Assembly: GCF_032854445.1 (NCBI RefSeq)
Contig: NC_088295.1
Coordinates: 70,768,028-70,832,027 of the forward strand
Source: Liolophura sinensis
Lineage: Eukaryota > Mollusca > Polyplacophora > Chitonida > Chitonidae
Reading direction: 5' to 3'
Length of the DNA stretch: 64,000 nt
A model generated the notes under the pieces. That model was given only the letters and a program-made list of their open reading frames with translations. It made no database searches and was not told the origin of the DNA. Made by a program: the position numbers and the translations under genes. Below are positions 47,601 through 57,325 of the stretch, piece after piece. Every line of letters begins with the position of its first letter. The stretch's first letter is position 1.

Positions 47601-49087
47601 GCGTTTGACTGTGGCGTTTGCAGGCTACCAGTCACGTTGGGTAGGTGGCCCATAGGCTACACAGTTACTCCGTAGTTACTTCCATCCAAAATGGGCTGGA
47701 ACATGTGGCTGGCACTCGATCAGAGAGAATAATTCAAGGGTACAGATTATACCCCATGCAGGCGTCCATGTGGTGAGAAGCTAGCACTTCTTCGTAAACA
47801 GGGCCGTATTTGATAAGTGAACTTTCTGTAGCAAATGGTAAATCCGGGCATTGGAATCTTCATATTGTTTATGCATCTTGATTCTGATAGGTAACAATAA
47901 AACAATGTAAAGTTGACATTACAGTCTGTGTCATCTCCGGAAATTGAGAAATGTCACGCGCAGCCCCTGGGGTGTCACAGACGGTCACAGGAACAGTGAC
48001 GATTGAATGGAATCGTGAATACCACGATTATAATAACATGCTTAATACTGAAACAATTATTTGAGAAAGCACTGTAAAATGTTCAAAAAATAAATTAGAG
48101 TCTTGTAGGCGGCCCAGCATTTTAAAGTCTTAGATGATATTAAAATTATTCCACACAAGTGTTAATATATTGTATTTTACTTAACAACTTAAAAGGTAAA
48201 CTTTTGTGTTTAAGTCAATGTTAACTGCCAAAGGCAGGTGTTCAAAACGTACAGATTAACTGGAAGAACTCGCAATGTACATGTCGAGCCACAAGCAACG
48301 AGTGGTCGGAGAGAAGCAGCAGGAGGCCATAGAGTAAAATATGAAATATGTTACTTCTAAAAAAAAAAAAAACAAGTATTTTTCTTATTAAAAACAGATA
48401 ACAGGATAAAGAAAATTACTTAAATATCTTATGCAAAGCTTTGAAAGAACACTGGCGTTGTGTAAATTTGTATTTATGGGATTCACCTTAAGTGAGATGG
48501 ATTAAGCGGTTATGGCGGCCTTTGACGGGTTGTCTATCATTGTTTAGTCCCGCCCCTTTACTCAAATAGACCACCCCCTCTGATGGTGAATACAGCGTTT
48601 AAAGTCGAACCCGACATTTAGAAACAAGTGTATTATTTAAATGAAAAGTTAAGCCGTAGTTTTAAACTGAGTATCTACGGAAACGTTTTTGTCTAGTTAT
48701 CAATCTGCCTTCCATCCATGCGGATGACAATTCAGTGATTTGCCCACAGTCCACAGACCGTAGCTCCAGTGTAGTCTGAGTGTTCCAGAATGTCAGCCTA
48801 TCTTTCCATGTTTCTCTTACAGTCACTATGGTCAATCCAAAACTACATGTAATTTCACTTTGATTCTTGAAAATTTATCTGAAAAGTGATGGCTTTATAT
48901 GAACCTAAAATTTCCTAATGGCGTCTTGGAATAAACCTTAAAAAAAAAACAGCCAACAAAATTTACTGCTGGTTATACACTGCTGAAATACTTTGCCATG
49001 CCAAAATATGAAATAAAGACACTTACCATCTTGGCCGGCCACCACGGTGACCAGTCCGATCAACGCTAGGAGGATCTCCCCCCTCAT
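27757..49087 (-). CDS. Fibrillar procollagen alpha chain, clade A type (gene B), complete
   Basis: This is a complete secreted fibrillar collagen chain: 48 coding exons, 4548 nt, 1515 residues. Order: signal peptide (49027-49087), VWC (47021-47209), acidic/Tyr linker (45942-45967), Ser/Gly-rich exon (45053-45442), N-telopeptide (44808-44894), 36 helix exons (44423 down to 30999), C-telopeptide (30711-30782, 30180-30203) and COLFI C-propeptide (29641 down to 27757). The main helix has 338 uninterrupted Gly-X-Y triplets (1014 residues), the same number as human alpha1(I). The stop is TAA at 27759-27757. Two features stand out: the C-propeptide lacks the usual interchain cysteines C2 and C3, and the N-propeptide has a Ser/Gly block in place of a minor helix. 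Its tandem neighbour is gene A. The naming as a type I/II-like chain is by architecture only. Confidence 0.96.
30180..30782 (-). CDS. Gene B C-telopeptide and C-proteinase junction
   Basis: Exon 30711-30782 (72 nt) ends the helix with GPP GAP and continues [18 protein letters not shown]. Exon 30180-30203 (24 nt) encodes YRGDEARP. The junction YYRGDEA aligns with YYRADDA of human alpha1(I), which BMP-1/tolloid cuts before Asp. Here the site would be Gly-Asp, as in type III procollagen, and it also creates an RGD. The EK lysine is a candidate telopeptide cross-link residue. The intron 30204-30710 has no other recognised feature. Confidence 0.85.
30999..35845 (-). CDS. Gene B main helix exons, C-terminal block
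   Basis: The exons are 35792-35845 (54 nt), 35431-35484 (54), 35078-35239 (162), 34681-34788, 34145-34252, 33805-33912, 33533-33640 (108 each), 33260-33313, 32678-32731, 32335-32388 (54 each), 32025-32132 (108), 31501-31572 (72), 31252-31287 (36) and 30999-31034 (36). Exon 32025-32132 opens GAK GHV, placing Lys at helix residue 927, the counterpart of Lys930 in human alpha1(I), although Arg is replaced by Val. A sense-oriented SINE sits in intron 31573-32024. Confidence 0.96.
31666..31895 (-). mobile_element. Family 1 SINE, near full length, sense-oriented in gene B intron
   Basis: The reverse complement of the family runs from the AAAT tail at 31666 to a degenerate A box at 31895. Its sense is that of gene B, so the tail places several AATAAA hexamers in the pre-mRNA sense strand of intron 31573-32024. 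Confidence 0.8.
32826..33150. repeat. Short-period (about 19-bp) minisatellite in gene B intron
   Basis: About 17 degenerate copies of a unit like GGCCAATCACTGTTCAGT in the intron between exons 32678-32731 and 33260-33313. Many units contain CCAAT or TCAGT variants. Confidence 0.88.
36055..36410. repeat. 111-bp tandem repeat abutting a splice donor in gene B
   Basis: TGGCTTAC recurs at 36181, 36292 and 36403, exactly 111 bp apart. The last copy is the true donor (sense GTAAGCCA) of exon 36411-36626. The other units carry the same donor hexamer inside the intron. Confidence 0.92.
36411..40918 (-). CDS. Gene B main helix exons, middle block
   Basis: The exons are 40811-40918 (108 nt), 40345-40398 (54), 39941-40048 (108), 39619-39663 (45), 39319-39372 (54), 38740-38838 (99), 38314-38421 (108), 37972-38124 (153), 37648-37746 (99), 37106-37159 (54), 36830-36883 (54) and 36411-36626 (216). 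All are uninterrupted Gly-X-Y. GMPGER at helix residues 256-261 (exon 40811-40918) resembles the GMOGER integrin site of type III collagen. Two donors depart from GTAAG/GTGAG: GTTTGT at 38313 and GTGTGT at 37647. Confidence 0.96.
37300..37610. repeat. Degenerate tandem repeat (about 110-bp period) in gene B intron
   Basis: Three diverged copies share TTTGTTCCTT, CCAATGGTTTTCAAACTAAG and AAGTTCTTTGA in the intron between exons 37106-37159 and 37648-37746. Confidence 0.7.
38875..39130. repeat. Degenerate tandem repeat (about 32-36 bp) in gene B intron
   Basis: Repeated variants of TGTAGGCCTATACAGACAATG in the intron between exons 38740-38838 and 39319-39372. Confidence 0.75.
40426..40545 (-). 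mobile_element. Family 1 SINE, 5'-truncated, in gene B intron
   Basis: The 3' part of the family lies with its AAAT tail ending only about 28 bp before the acceptor of exon 40345-40398, in gene B sense. The branch-point region must be in or next to the SINE. Confidence 0.8.
41193..44423 (-). CDS. Gene B main helix exons, N-terminal block
   Basis: The exons are 44388-44423 (36 nt), 44033-44086, 43757-43810, 43486-43539, 43215-43268, 42796-42849 (54 each), 42315-42413 (99), 41920-42018 (99), 41542-41685 (144) and 41193-41291 (99). All are perfect Gly-X-Y. Exon 43215-43268 ends GPK GHR with Lys at helix residue 84, the N-terminal cross-link site. Apart from tandem repeats at 42414-42615 and 43020-43160 the introns show nothing recognisable. 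Confidence 0.96.
42414..42615. repeat. 78-bp tandem repeat abutting a splice acceptor in gene B
   Basis: TGTCAGCAACG occurs at 42415, 42493 and 42571, a 78-bp period with about 2.5 copies. The first copy is the true acceptor region of exon 42315-42413; in the others the sense acceptor CAG reads CAAG. Confidence 0.9.
43020..43160. repeat. Tandem repeat of about 33 bp in gene B intron
   Basis: Four copies of a unit containing GCATACAGTCCACGTACTAC and GAGAAATG between exons 42796-42849 and 43215-43268. Confidence 0.88.
44808..44894 (-). CDS. Gene B exon 5: N-telopeptide region
   Basis: An 87-nt exon encodes [22 protein letters not shown] and QQYPGSP. The last three residues, GSP, are the first triplet of the main helix. 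The KGY lysine is shared with gene A and is a candidate cross-link residue. There is no clear N-proteinase consensus. Confidence 0.85.
45053..45442 (-). CDS. Gene B exon 4: Ser/Gly-rich N-propeptide block
   Basis: A 390-nt phase-0 exon encodes 130 residues that are almost entirely Ser and Gly, beginning [13 protein letters not shown]. It has runs of up to ten Gly and ten Ser and a repeated unit [15 protein letters not shown] (about 15-16 residues). The end is more mixed ([15 protein letters not shown], then GGGQQ). The DNA is a GCC/GGA-rich near-microsatellite, so length polymorphism is likely. It sits where gene A and vertebrate chains have a minor collagen helix. Ser/Gly blocks of this sort occur in silk-like and shell-matrix proteins; any such role here is a guess. 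Confidence 0.85.
45942..45967 (-). CDS. Gene B exon 3: 26-nt Tyr/Asp linker
   Basis: This exon completes the split codon left by the VWC exon and encodes DTTYYDEYG, with acceptor TTTTCAG and donor GTAAGT. It occupies the place of gene A's EEEKTEE micro-exon. The flanking intron 45968-47020 holds a CA-rich repeat (46170-46325); the rest has no recognised feature. Confidence 0.82.
46170..46325. repeat. CA-rich minisatellite in gene B intron
   Basis: Repeated CAGTGGTACACACACGCATA-like units mixed with plain CACACA, in the intron between the linker exon and the VWC exon. Confidence 0.85.
47021..47209 (-). CDS. Gene B exon 2: VWC domain
   Basis: A 189-nt exon encodes an intact VWC domain with ten cysteines: [31 protein letters not shown] and finally GECCPKCP. 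The CxxC and CCxxC spacing is diagnostic. The phases (2 in, 1 out) equal those of gene A's VWC exon. VWC in the N-propeptide places the chain in clade A (types I, II, III, V alpha2 in vertebrates). Confidence 0.93.
49027..49087 (-). CDS. Gene B exon 1: signal peptide
   Basis: The ATG at 49087-49085 opens 20 codons plus one base: [10 protein letters not shown] followed by [10 protein letters not shown], a secretory signal with likely cleavage after VAG. The donor is G|GTAAGT. The first nine residues and most bases match gene A exon 1. Intron 1 (47210-49026) is 1.8 kb; I see no gene or clear repeat in it. Confidence 0.93.
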
Positions 49088-49095
49088 CCTGACTG

Positions 49096-49146
49096 ACTAG
49101 GAAGAGCCGTGCTGCAACCACGGGATTGCAACACCAGATTCCTAGT
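49096..49146 (-). promoter_or_regulatory. Gene B 5'UTR stem-loop
   Basis: An outer stem ACUAGGAA/UUCCUAGU (8 bp) and an inner stem GUGUUGCAA/UUGCAGCAC (9 bp with one G-U) enclose the loop UCCCGUGG. It ends 8 nt before the AUG. Stem bases are conserved with gene A, while three of the eight loop bases and the flanks differ. It is a candidate translational control element comparable to, but placed differently from, the vertebrate collagen 5' stem-loop. Confidence 0.62.
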
Positions 49147-49210
49147 AAAGTAGGCCTAGCTTGACTTGAAGAGTCGTAGCCTGCAAAGCCTGTGTCTTGG
49201 ACTAAGCAGT

Positions 49211-49273
49211 CGACTAATGTCCTAATCTGGGCCAGGGAGACTTTTAACCGGCCTGACACATGTAAAAGCCAAT
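49211..49273 (-). promoter_or_regulatory. Gene B core promoter (predicted)
   Basis: On the minus strand ATTGG (inverted CCAAT) is at 49269-49273, TATA-like GGTTAAAAG at 49241-49249, and initiator-like ACATTAG about 30 nt downstream, with a predicted start near 49218 and a leader of about 130 nt. The spacing and the CATTAGTCGACTGCTT block match gene A. CCAAT/NF-Y sites are also a feature of vertebrate type I collagen promoters. Confidence 0.55.
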
Positions 49274-49308
49274 CAGAGCTTGTTCCATGACCATCCTCCT
49301 CCATGGCT

Positions 49309-49320
49309 TGCTGAGTCAGC
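49309..49320. promoter_or_regulatory. MARE/AP-1-like site upstream of gene B
   Basis: TGCTGAGTCAGC matches 12 of 13 bases of the T-MARE consensus with an AP-1 core TGAGTCA. It lies about 95 bp upstream of the predicted start. Binding is inferred from the motif only. Confidence 0.35.
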
Positions 49321-51051
49321 GACGCTCACCACCCCTACCACTGGCCACGCCTCCTTCCACAACTTTTCTACGGGAGATTTTCGACTACTTCTCCAAGGGG
49401 CCCCTTTAGGGGCTGAGGTTTTGTGACTGGAGTAAAATCAGGCTTGTTCAAGTTGGAGAAAAGTTTTGAAAATAAAGAGACGGTTTTTAACAGCAAAGAA
49501 TCCACTTTTTACAGAGTATTATATGCCTTTATGTGATAAGAAAAGTTTAGGGTGGAAGAAAAACATTGCCTATATACAACATTTGCTGACTTATGCAGTG
49601 ATGTATTTCAGTGCTGTACAAGTAAGCCCCCTGTAACTCCATTCTTTTTTAAAACATACAGAGGATACGCCTTCATTTAACATAATATGTAATATGCAGT
49701 GAAATATGTAGACCATTAACATGTTGTTTTGCGGACCACTCGTATGGAGCCTCGTCAGTTTCTGTCGAGTTTCTGGTGATCTAGCCCTGGCTTCACAACT
49801 CTGTCGCCAGTCAAGATGTCGCTGACTGACGTAAGCTGATACCCTATCTAAGCGATACAAGATGGGAATCCAAACCTAGGAGAAAAAGAGAAAGTTAAAC
49901 GCCATGCCATTTTCTGATTTGGCTTTCCTTTGACCCACGATCTCTTGTCGCTGAAAATTGCTTCAAGTCCGTCCCATTACCAAACAGGTGTGTTGCCATG
50001 GCAACTGTAGGATGTAGGCGGTCTGTGCAACACGTTGTCCTTTTTCTGTTTTATTCAAATCATCATTCAACATCCATGTTAAAACTCATAAAACACGGTT
50101 AATGCTTTAAAAAATGGTAACGTCAGTGTTAGTGGAACAGGACAAATATATTGGCGGTGATGTACATAAGTAAACCCACCTGCTCCAGACGATGTTGTGT
50201 CGCAACTGACGCTTTCTGAAAGGTTTTTACAATGTGCCAGTGATTTAGAACTGCGTTGCCTCTATATATGTCAAAGCTTTGGTAAATACTTACTACTTTT
50301 CCATTACAACACAATCAGCTTAAAAAAGATCGGGTGTAAGTGAGAACTCCAAATTTACCTTGAATGGCTGGTAATATAAAGCCATAAGCCGAAGATAACA
50401 CAAAGGTCAATGTTTAAAGCAACCTCAAATCAAAATCCGAAAGATCTATTTTCCGTTACTAAAGACAAAGATTTTGATGTGTGGGGAAAGGCGATAGGTA
50501 GTTTACAGGTAGGCCAATAGGATAATGATTATATACTAGCAAGTTCACCATGAATAGGCCTGCTCAAGTTAACTTTAACTGTTCTTATCATATGGTTTGG
50601 TTGAAATATTGCCTAGGAGGCATTAAGCCAAAAACATTCATTTGCATATATCATTCATATATGAATATGTGAAAATATATAACCTTTGAGGATAAATATA
50701 CTGAAATACCATATATGATGGCAATTGTTAGTACGCAAGAGCGCACACCACTTACAGAAATATAATCGGACTAAAATCATTAAGCTGACAGTATCTTCAA
50801 ATGCTTTATGGAAACATTGCCTTGGGACCATATATAAAATGTTCAGTGAAAAGAAAGAGATATTCATTTTCATTTTTCTTAACAGTATTTATGTGTGATA
50901 GAATAATCTTCAAGACAAATGGAAGTTCATTGAATTAAAACAGTATACTATATCCCATGCCGCAATAATATTCAATATATTATATAGTTATGGAATTTCT
51001 AACACATCATCAAGATGCCGAAGGACCAATTCAGGCACTTAGAAAGAAATT

Positions 51052-51260
51052 TAACTTATTTTATTTATTTGCTTGGTGTTTTACGCCAATTACAAGTTGT
51101 ATTTCACCTATGAGACAATGTGCAGCATCATCCACAGGTTGTTGGCATACCTTCACACTTGCTACTACATAGAAAGCCAGCATATTGGCTGGACTTGAAC
51201 TCTCAGCAACCGGACTGGTATGAAAGCTCTGCCACCGCGTTACGCTGACACGCCACGCTA
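51052..51260 (-). mobile_element. Diverged family 1 SINE
   Basis: The 3' end GCTTGGTGTTTTACGCC is followed by a body with CATCCACAGGTTGTTGGC and a degenerate tRNA-like head that runs into a poly-C tract. Confidence 0.65.
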
Positions 51261-51276
51261 ACCCCTGGACCACTGC

Positions 51277-51298
51277 CCCCCCCCCCCCCCCCCCCCCC
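51277..51298. repeat. Poly-C tract
   Basis: A run of about 22 C bases next to a SINE. Length is likely to be unreliable in the assembly. Confidence 0.9.
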
Positions 51299-51811
51299 AC
51301 GCCACCCCTCCATTATATTGAAAGTCTTTATTCCCATGCACTATTCCGATGCACTATTCACGGATTAAGGCTTAATACGCATTGACACAGCTCTCTGGAA
51401 CGTTGCCTGCAGTCATAGAATTAACCTGCTGAGTTATCTGAGTATATCTCGAATCTTGGTATTTCTTGAATGCACTCATTCAGAAGAAATAAGCTTTTAG
51501 ATCAAAACCAGCACCAAGCAAACGTGCATCATTCTTATGACAGGGTGCTTGTGAAATTCTGCTAACTCCCAAAGTGTGGTGTTTGCTACTTGTTTCTTTC
51601 TCTCCAATATCGGATCTGTGATAAAGGTCAGTCAAGCAGATCAAAAGATCTGCCTTTTGGCAAAATCTTTAAATGCAATCAAATTAATGGAGTATATTCT
51701 GTAGACAGAAATTTTGTTTGTCTGTTTGCCTAAAGAAAGTCTAACTGTTAATCGAGAAAACTGGACATCAGAAAATTGTTTTTAACCATCTTTTTTGGAA
51801 GGACTTATCAC

Positions 51812-52048
51812 ATCCGCGCGGCGCAATGACCCAGGAGCCTCCCATTCATGCGGTCGTAGTGAGTTCAAGTCTATCTTCCTCTCCAGCCGTACGTTTGGAG
51901 GTACGGCGGCAACACGAAAATGGTTGTGGGTTTGCCGGGACTCTGGCTAGTTTACCCTCAATATAATCATGACCGCCGTCGTATAAGTGAAATTTTCATG
52001 AGTTCGGCGTTAAACTCCTGGACCAATCAAATAAATAGATAAATAAAA
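51812..52048 (+). mobile_element. Family 1 SINE
   Basis: From GCGCAATGACCCAGGAGCCT through GACCGCCGTCGTATAAGTGA to CCAATCAAATAAATAGATAA. The head is partial. Confidence 0.75.
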
Positions 52049-52999
52049 TGTTTGATCGAAAAGTCTGGACATTTCGCGACGTTGATGTTTACACAAATAC
52101 AAGCGAAAAGTACTGAATTGACTGATTCCGGTTTCCTTAATGCATAAAAATGACCAACGTCAAAACATTCTTGATTATGGCGTTAAGCAACGATCAAACA
52201 AAAAATTGCAATTTAATGAACAGACTGAACACAGTTTTTCTGTGGAATATAAGATCTTTTTATTGAGGCAACATAACTTTTTTAGTTTTAATATACAGCG
52301 GTATGTACATGCATGCGTATAACGATTGATCAGTTCTCCCATTGACACTGGTGTGCACCGTAAGCATGGTCGCAATAATAACGAAAGAAAGGAAAAAGTT
52401 ACAGAATGAAAATCTTTTGCAAAGATTGAAAAACTAATATGTCAACTTGATATATTTTCTGAGCAGGATAGATGACATCTACAAACTGTTGTATTATATA
52501 TGACAGACTTCTGCTTTTCCGACAGAATACTTCTGTTGGTGTAACGATGTATGGTACTTGTTAAATTGGCTACAACTTAATATTAGTAGCATTATGTCAG
52601 TAACATAACCTATTTTAGCATCACTCAAAAAGCATAGCATTATGTTAAATATAACGGAGTAGTTTTTAAAGAGTAATGATCTGTAGTACTTGGGCCATTT
52701 ATCTGTAAACATGTCAACACATACACATTCGTCTATCTTTAGCGACATGATGAAAACAAATTGTAAATAGATTTTGAAAACATAGTTAAGGACATATAAT
52801 TAAGAACATAGTTAATTTAGCACTTTATAAATAAAGCATCAGAAGTCATATATTGAGTTCTGGTGGCTCAGCGTCTTCATGCCAGGGCGAAATCTGCCAA
52901 TCCCTGTAGAACGAGAAAATCATCTTACGTTATACTACGTTGTAACATTGTATTTACAATGGTATACAGAGCGTTTTTTTTTTATCATTGCACCCTAAG

Positions 53000-53140
53000 T
53001 TATTTATTTATTTATTTGATTGGTATTTTACGCCGTACTCAAGAATATTTCACTTATACGACAGCGGGCCAGCATAATGGTGGGAGGAAACCCACGACCA
53101 TCCGTAGGTTGCTATAAGACCTTCCCACGCACGACACTAA
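53000..53140 (-). mobile_element. Family 1 SINE, 5'-truncated
   Basis: Tail TTATTTATTTATTTGATTGG and TTTTACGCCGTACTCAAGAA, then GGAAACCCACGACCATCCG. It stops near CCTTCCCACGCACG. Confidence 0.78.
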
Positions 53141-55711
53141 TTTAAGCAGGGCTAGGGCCAATAACGACTTCAAATCTCTGCCATATATATTTTGCCACCT
53201 GTGAATTGTTTTTGGGGTCCAGTTTTGGTGTCCACATTCAACCGGTATCATCGTTTGACATTTCTAATATATTGATAGAAATACGTAACGTATTAACTAT
53301 TACAACTTAACATTTACAATCTTTCATTATAGATAGTCGTATTAATATAAAAGCTTTTTTTTTATAAATCTGCTGAAGTAATTAAGATCTGAGAGTTAGT
53401 GACGAAGAAACTAGAGCATCAGTAGTAGTAGTAACTTATACGTCTGCCATTGGAGACGGGGCTAGGAGCAGAAACCTAATCTCAAAATGAGGGTCACTTT
53501 TGGTCATCCTCGAGATTCTCAAAGTCACGCGTGATTATCCAAGGTCAAAGATGCTTAGCAAAACCGGCTATGTAAGGGTCAGTCGTCTATGCTACGCTGA
53601 TATTCACTGACCTAGTGCTTACTCGAATGATTTATATTTTCGTCTGGTCAAACATACATATAGGGGAAGTTTTGATGTCATACTGTCATTTGATATCAGC
53701 CTCAATCCAAAAGCATCTGGAGACATGAAACACATTTATTTAAATATATGTAACTATGTCACTGAGCATTTAATGAAGTAATTTTGAGGTCAATTATTGT
53801 CCACAGCCATCCCTATGGAATTGGCTTGTCGTAACCTGTTATGTCTTCGAAGAACACAACAACGTTGATTCCATACATTCTGTTGACTGCAGTTTGACGT
53901 TTTAAAAAAAACTACAGACCGTTACGGAAACAAATACAACTTAAATCTTGTTCTCATACAATCCCTTTGCACATGAGCGAATATGTTCATTTCTTAGTGA
54001 AATATGACACCTGGAAATTGTCAATATTCGCGTGTGGGGTACCTGAAGAGTTAGTGTCTGGTTGCAATGAAGAATAAATCTCAAACGTTCATGTGTACAA
54101 ATACATGTATGATTATGTAAGAGAATTGCCTGGACGCCTGTGTTTTAAAGGTCAGAAGAGCATGTCAGCGAGCCCCGCCTGCACATGTCCTCTGGTCGGC
54201 CTTTACCCTCACAAGATCAGGATTTCCTCCTCACGTCTTGGTTAGAAGCACATTCTCAACTCCTCTTACGTCACTAACTCGGCGATTTAACCTTTACCAT
54301 AAAATTAAAAAATAATAAAACACCGTCTTAGCTAGTGTGCTTTAACTCCAACTTAATTTGTGGCAAGCTGCAATGGATGTCTAGAGCGATCGACTGACGT
54401 GGAGAACACACATCCAAGCTCGTTGGTGTTCAAAAAATATCCTGGCACAATTTCTGCGCTGTTATATGCGTCTAAATGCAATTTTGTCCCCAGAAAGTAC
54501 ATCTTAGCGGGTATTTGGTGAGGGTTACATCTAGGACACATATGCAGGCGAAGACTCATTGAACACATGGAGAACATAATGTTATATTCCGCCTCCTGTT
54601 GACTTCCTGTTTGGGCTTGTGCCGCCTGAGACCCTACCGTACACATACCTTACATTCATAACACCAGCCCAACAATCTGTTCATGCGGTTGAGATATTAA
54701 CCCACAAATCTCCACAAAACAACTCCCCCATGTCCTCTTCAGAATGGAAAACATGTTTGTTTACTAAACTATAGAAGTATATATTTGACGTACATCACTG
54801 GCAATTGGATTTCTAACTGTCGAGGATCGATAAGTTTTGATAATGTTGTCTTCGAATCGCTCAGCGATTTAAGACACAGACACAGTGAAACGCCCCACGC
54901 AATGTTAGAAGACTTACTTTGTGATGCAACAAATGTTGTGAATTATATTACATTGTTTATCATCCAAACCCTTTTTGGCCTGCATAATTATCCATGCATG
55001 TGAAAAATACAATATATATTGCGTTTTTTTTCTTTCTTTTGTTTTGGTTTCTTTTTTTTTTTTTTAGTTCGTTGCGTTTTCAACTGTTGGTATCTGATTT
55101 GTATAAAATTTAACGAACAATATACAAATGTCTATATGGTTATTAAATTTCTTGAGCAATTTACATCTTAACTTTTCTTTGAACTGTGAGATCCACCATA
55201 TATCAGTTAGAGTGACACATTGCAATAATGTGTTATTGGAATTATTAATGTACAAGCCCTTGGAAAAGTTTCGCTGTGTATAGCCTAGGTCTATTTGATA
55301 CCAGACGTATTGTCTAACCCCTTACCGTCTTACATCATTGCCCTGTGTCAAAAGGTCAAGGCACCGATGGTCCGACCTTATCGGCAGACAAGTTCTATTA
55401 CCACTTAAAATGTGGTTAAAACAAGGGCAGTAGGCCTTTGGTATACACTATACCCCATCAAATCATCCGGAAAACTTGGACCAGCTTCCAGTTTATCTCT
55501 TAAGTAGCTTACCGTGGACAATCTCAAATTCTCAACAGCACTACTTCAGCAAGTCCTTGCTTGAATGGAAATTAATTAACTGAACCGGTGATGATTAAAG
55601 TATGATATTTTATATGGGGCATTTGCGATTTCTTGTAGTGCTTAGTTTCGTCCTTTATCGTCTTTTTGGCTAATTAAATCTGGCTTATACGTGATTAATT
55701 AACAAACTATA

Positions 55712-55995
55712 TTCATTTATTTATTTGATTGTTGTTTAACTGCATACGCATAAATTTTTCCTTTCTACGATGGTAGTCATTTTTATGGATGGAGGGAACT
55801 GTAGAGTACACGTAGTAAAGCAGACTTTGGCAAGTCACTGACCATTTTTCCTACGTGTGACGTACAGATATGCATACACATGATCTTCCACAAACGTTAC
55901 ACAGCACAAAAAAGCGGCATCGACCACTCTTTGTCACCAAGGCAGCCCGACGAATCTACAAATTCTATGTCCAAGACCAGGTTTGAACCCGTTCC
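55712..55995 (-). mobile_element. Strongly diverged family 1-like SINE
   Basis: ATTTATTTATTTGATTGTTG marks the tail. The internal sequence is weakly similar, with a tRNA-like CCAGGTTTGAACCC at the far end. Confidence 0.4.
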
Positions 55996-56994
55996 TCGTG
56001 AAACGAAACTACAAACAGAACATGTATTATCACATATGTTAAGCACATGTGTAAAATCTAAATGAGACAGGGTCAGGGTGATCTATATACAGTAGATTGG
56101 GAATGAAGCCTCACTCAGCAGTAAGCCACATAGTTCTGGGCGCCTAACCTTGAACATAATCAAGTAATTCACAAAATAAGTCTCTGTGGTAATTAGATGC
56201 AGGTTGTTGCCTTCTAGAATATAAGTGATAGCATCAAAATCTTTCGCGATAACATTTAAGATATGTTTAACTTGTTTAATTTATCTGCATCACATGCTCT
56301 AGGCTTTAATCGTTTTGTTCTAGACGTAAAATAAAAATGGCATTATAAGACACTCTAAACAATGGCATAAATTTCATTACCACTGTTTTTTTTTTTTGTA
56401 ATCCACTTAGAAATCCAACACAAAGGACAGAAAGGGGACAAGGGGACCGGATATTATGTCTTGAGTCCAAGTGCGAGTAACAGAAGCGGTTACGTGTGCA
56501 TGGAGATATTGGTATACACGAACAACTAACAATGAAGTCTGGAACATTTATGAAACATTCATCTTATACATTTATGTTGTCTGTCATCTTGGCATAAAGC
56601 AATCCCGATGTCGGATAAAAACATCTGCTTGAGTATTATACATATGCAATATAGTTGCAATTGTACTGGAGAAATGTTTCTATCATCATCCAAGTTCAAC
56701 CAAACTGAGGTTAAAATATCACTATTATATTTCCGGTTTGGGCTGACATTTTTCATGCTGTCGTTATAGAGTATATTTACGCGTGAGTGAAGTCTTCACG
56801 CAAAGAGCGTATACAACAACCATCAAACAAATACATTTGATTATTGTATCGTGTTGAATATGAAATTAGATCGCAGATTATGTAACTTACCCTTTGTCTG
56901 AAGAACGGCACAATGTATATGAATTGATCACAATAACTACACGCCATATGGTCCTATAAATGGCTTGAGGTGTGAAAAGATTTGAACAGAGCAA

Positions 56995-57325
56995 CTCTGT
57001 AGATATGTATGCTTGAGGTTTTACGTCGCATATTTTTTCAGTCATATGACGACGAGGAGTCATTAGGTGTGTGTACATGTATACTGTAACTTCGTGTGAC
57101 AATGGGCCAGGCAAAGCCGACAAAGTGCTGCCGCCACTAAAGTAGACACCAGACATGACACCCCACGCAGTCACATTATTCTGGCATCGGACCAACCAGT
57201 CCTGTCTCCATGCTCTAGCCTGTTAGTGCTGAGCGCCCAGCGAGGGAGCAACAAGTGCCATTTTAAAGTCTCTGATCTGACCCGACGCGAGCTCGATCCC
57301 AGGTCCCCCTGTAGATATATAAAGC
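56995..57325 (-). mobile_element. SINE sharing the family 2 tail
   Basis: In the minus sense a tRNA-like CTGGGATCGAGCTCGCGTCG is followed by a body with GGGGTGTCATGTCTGGTGTC and the tail GACTCCTCGTCGTCATATGA. The body differs from 23925-24272 but matches 23655-23870. Confidence 0.62.
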
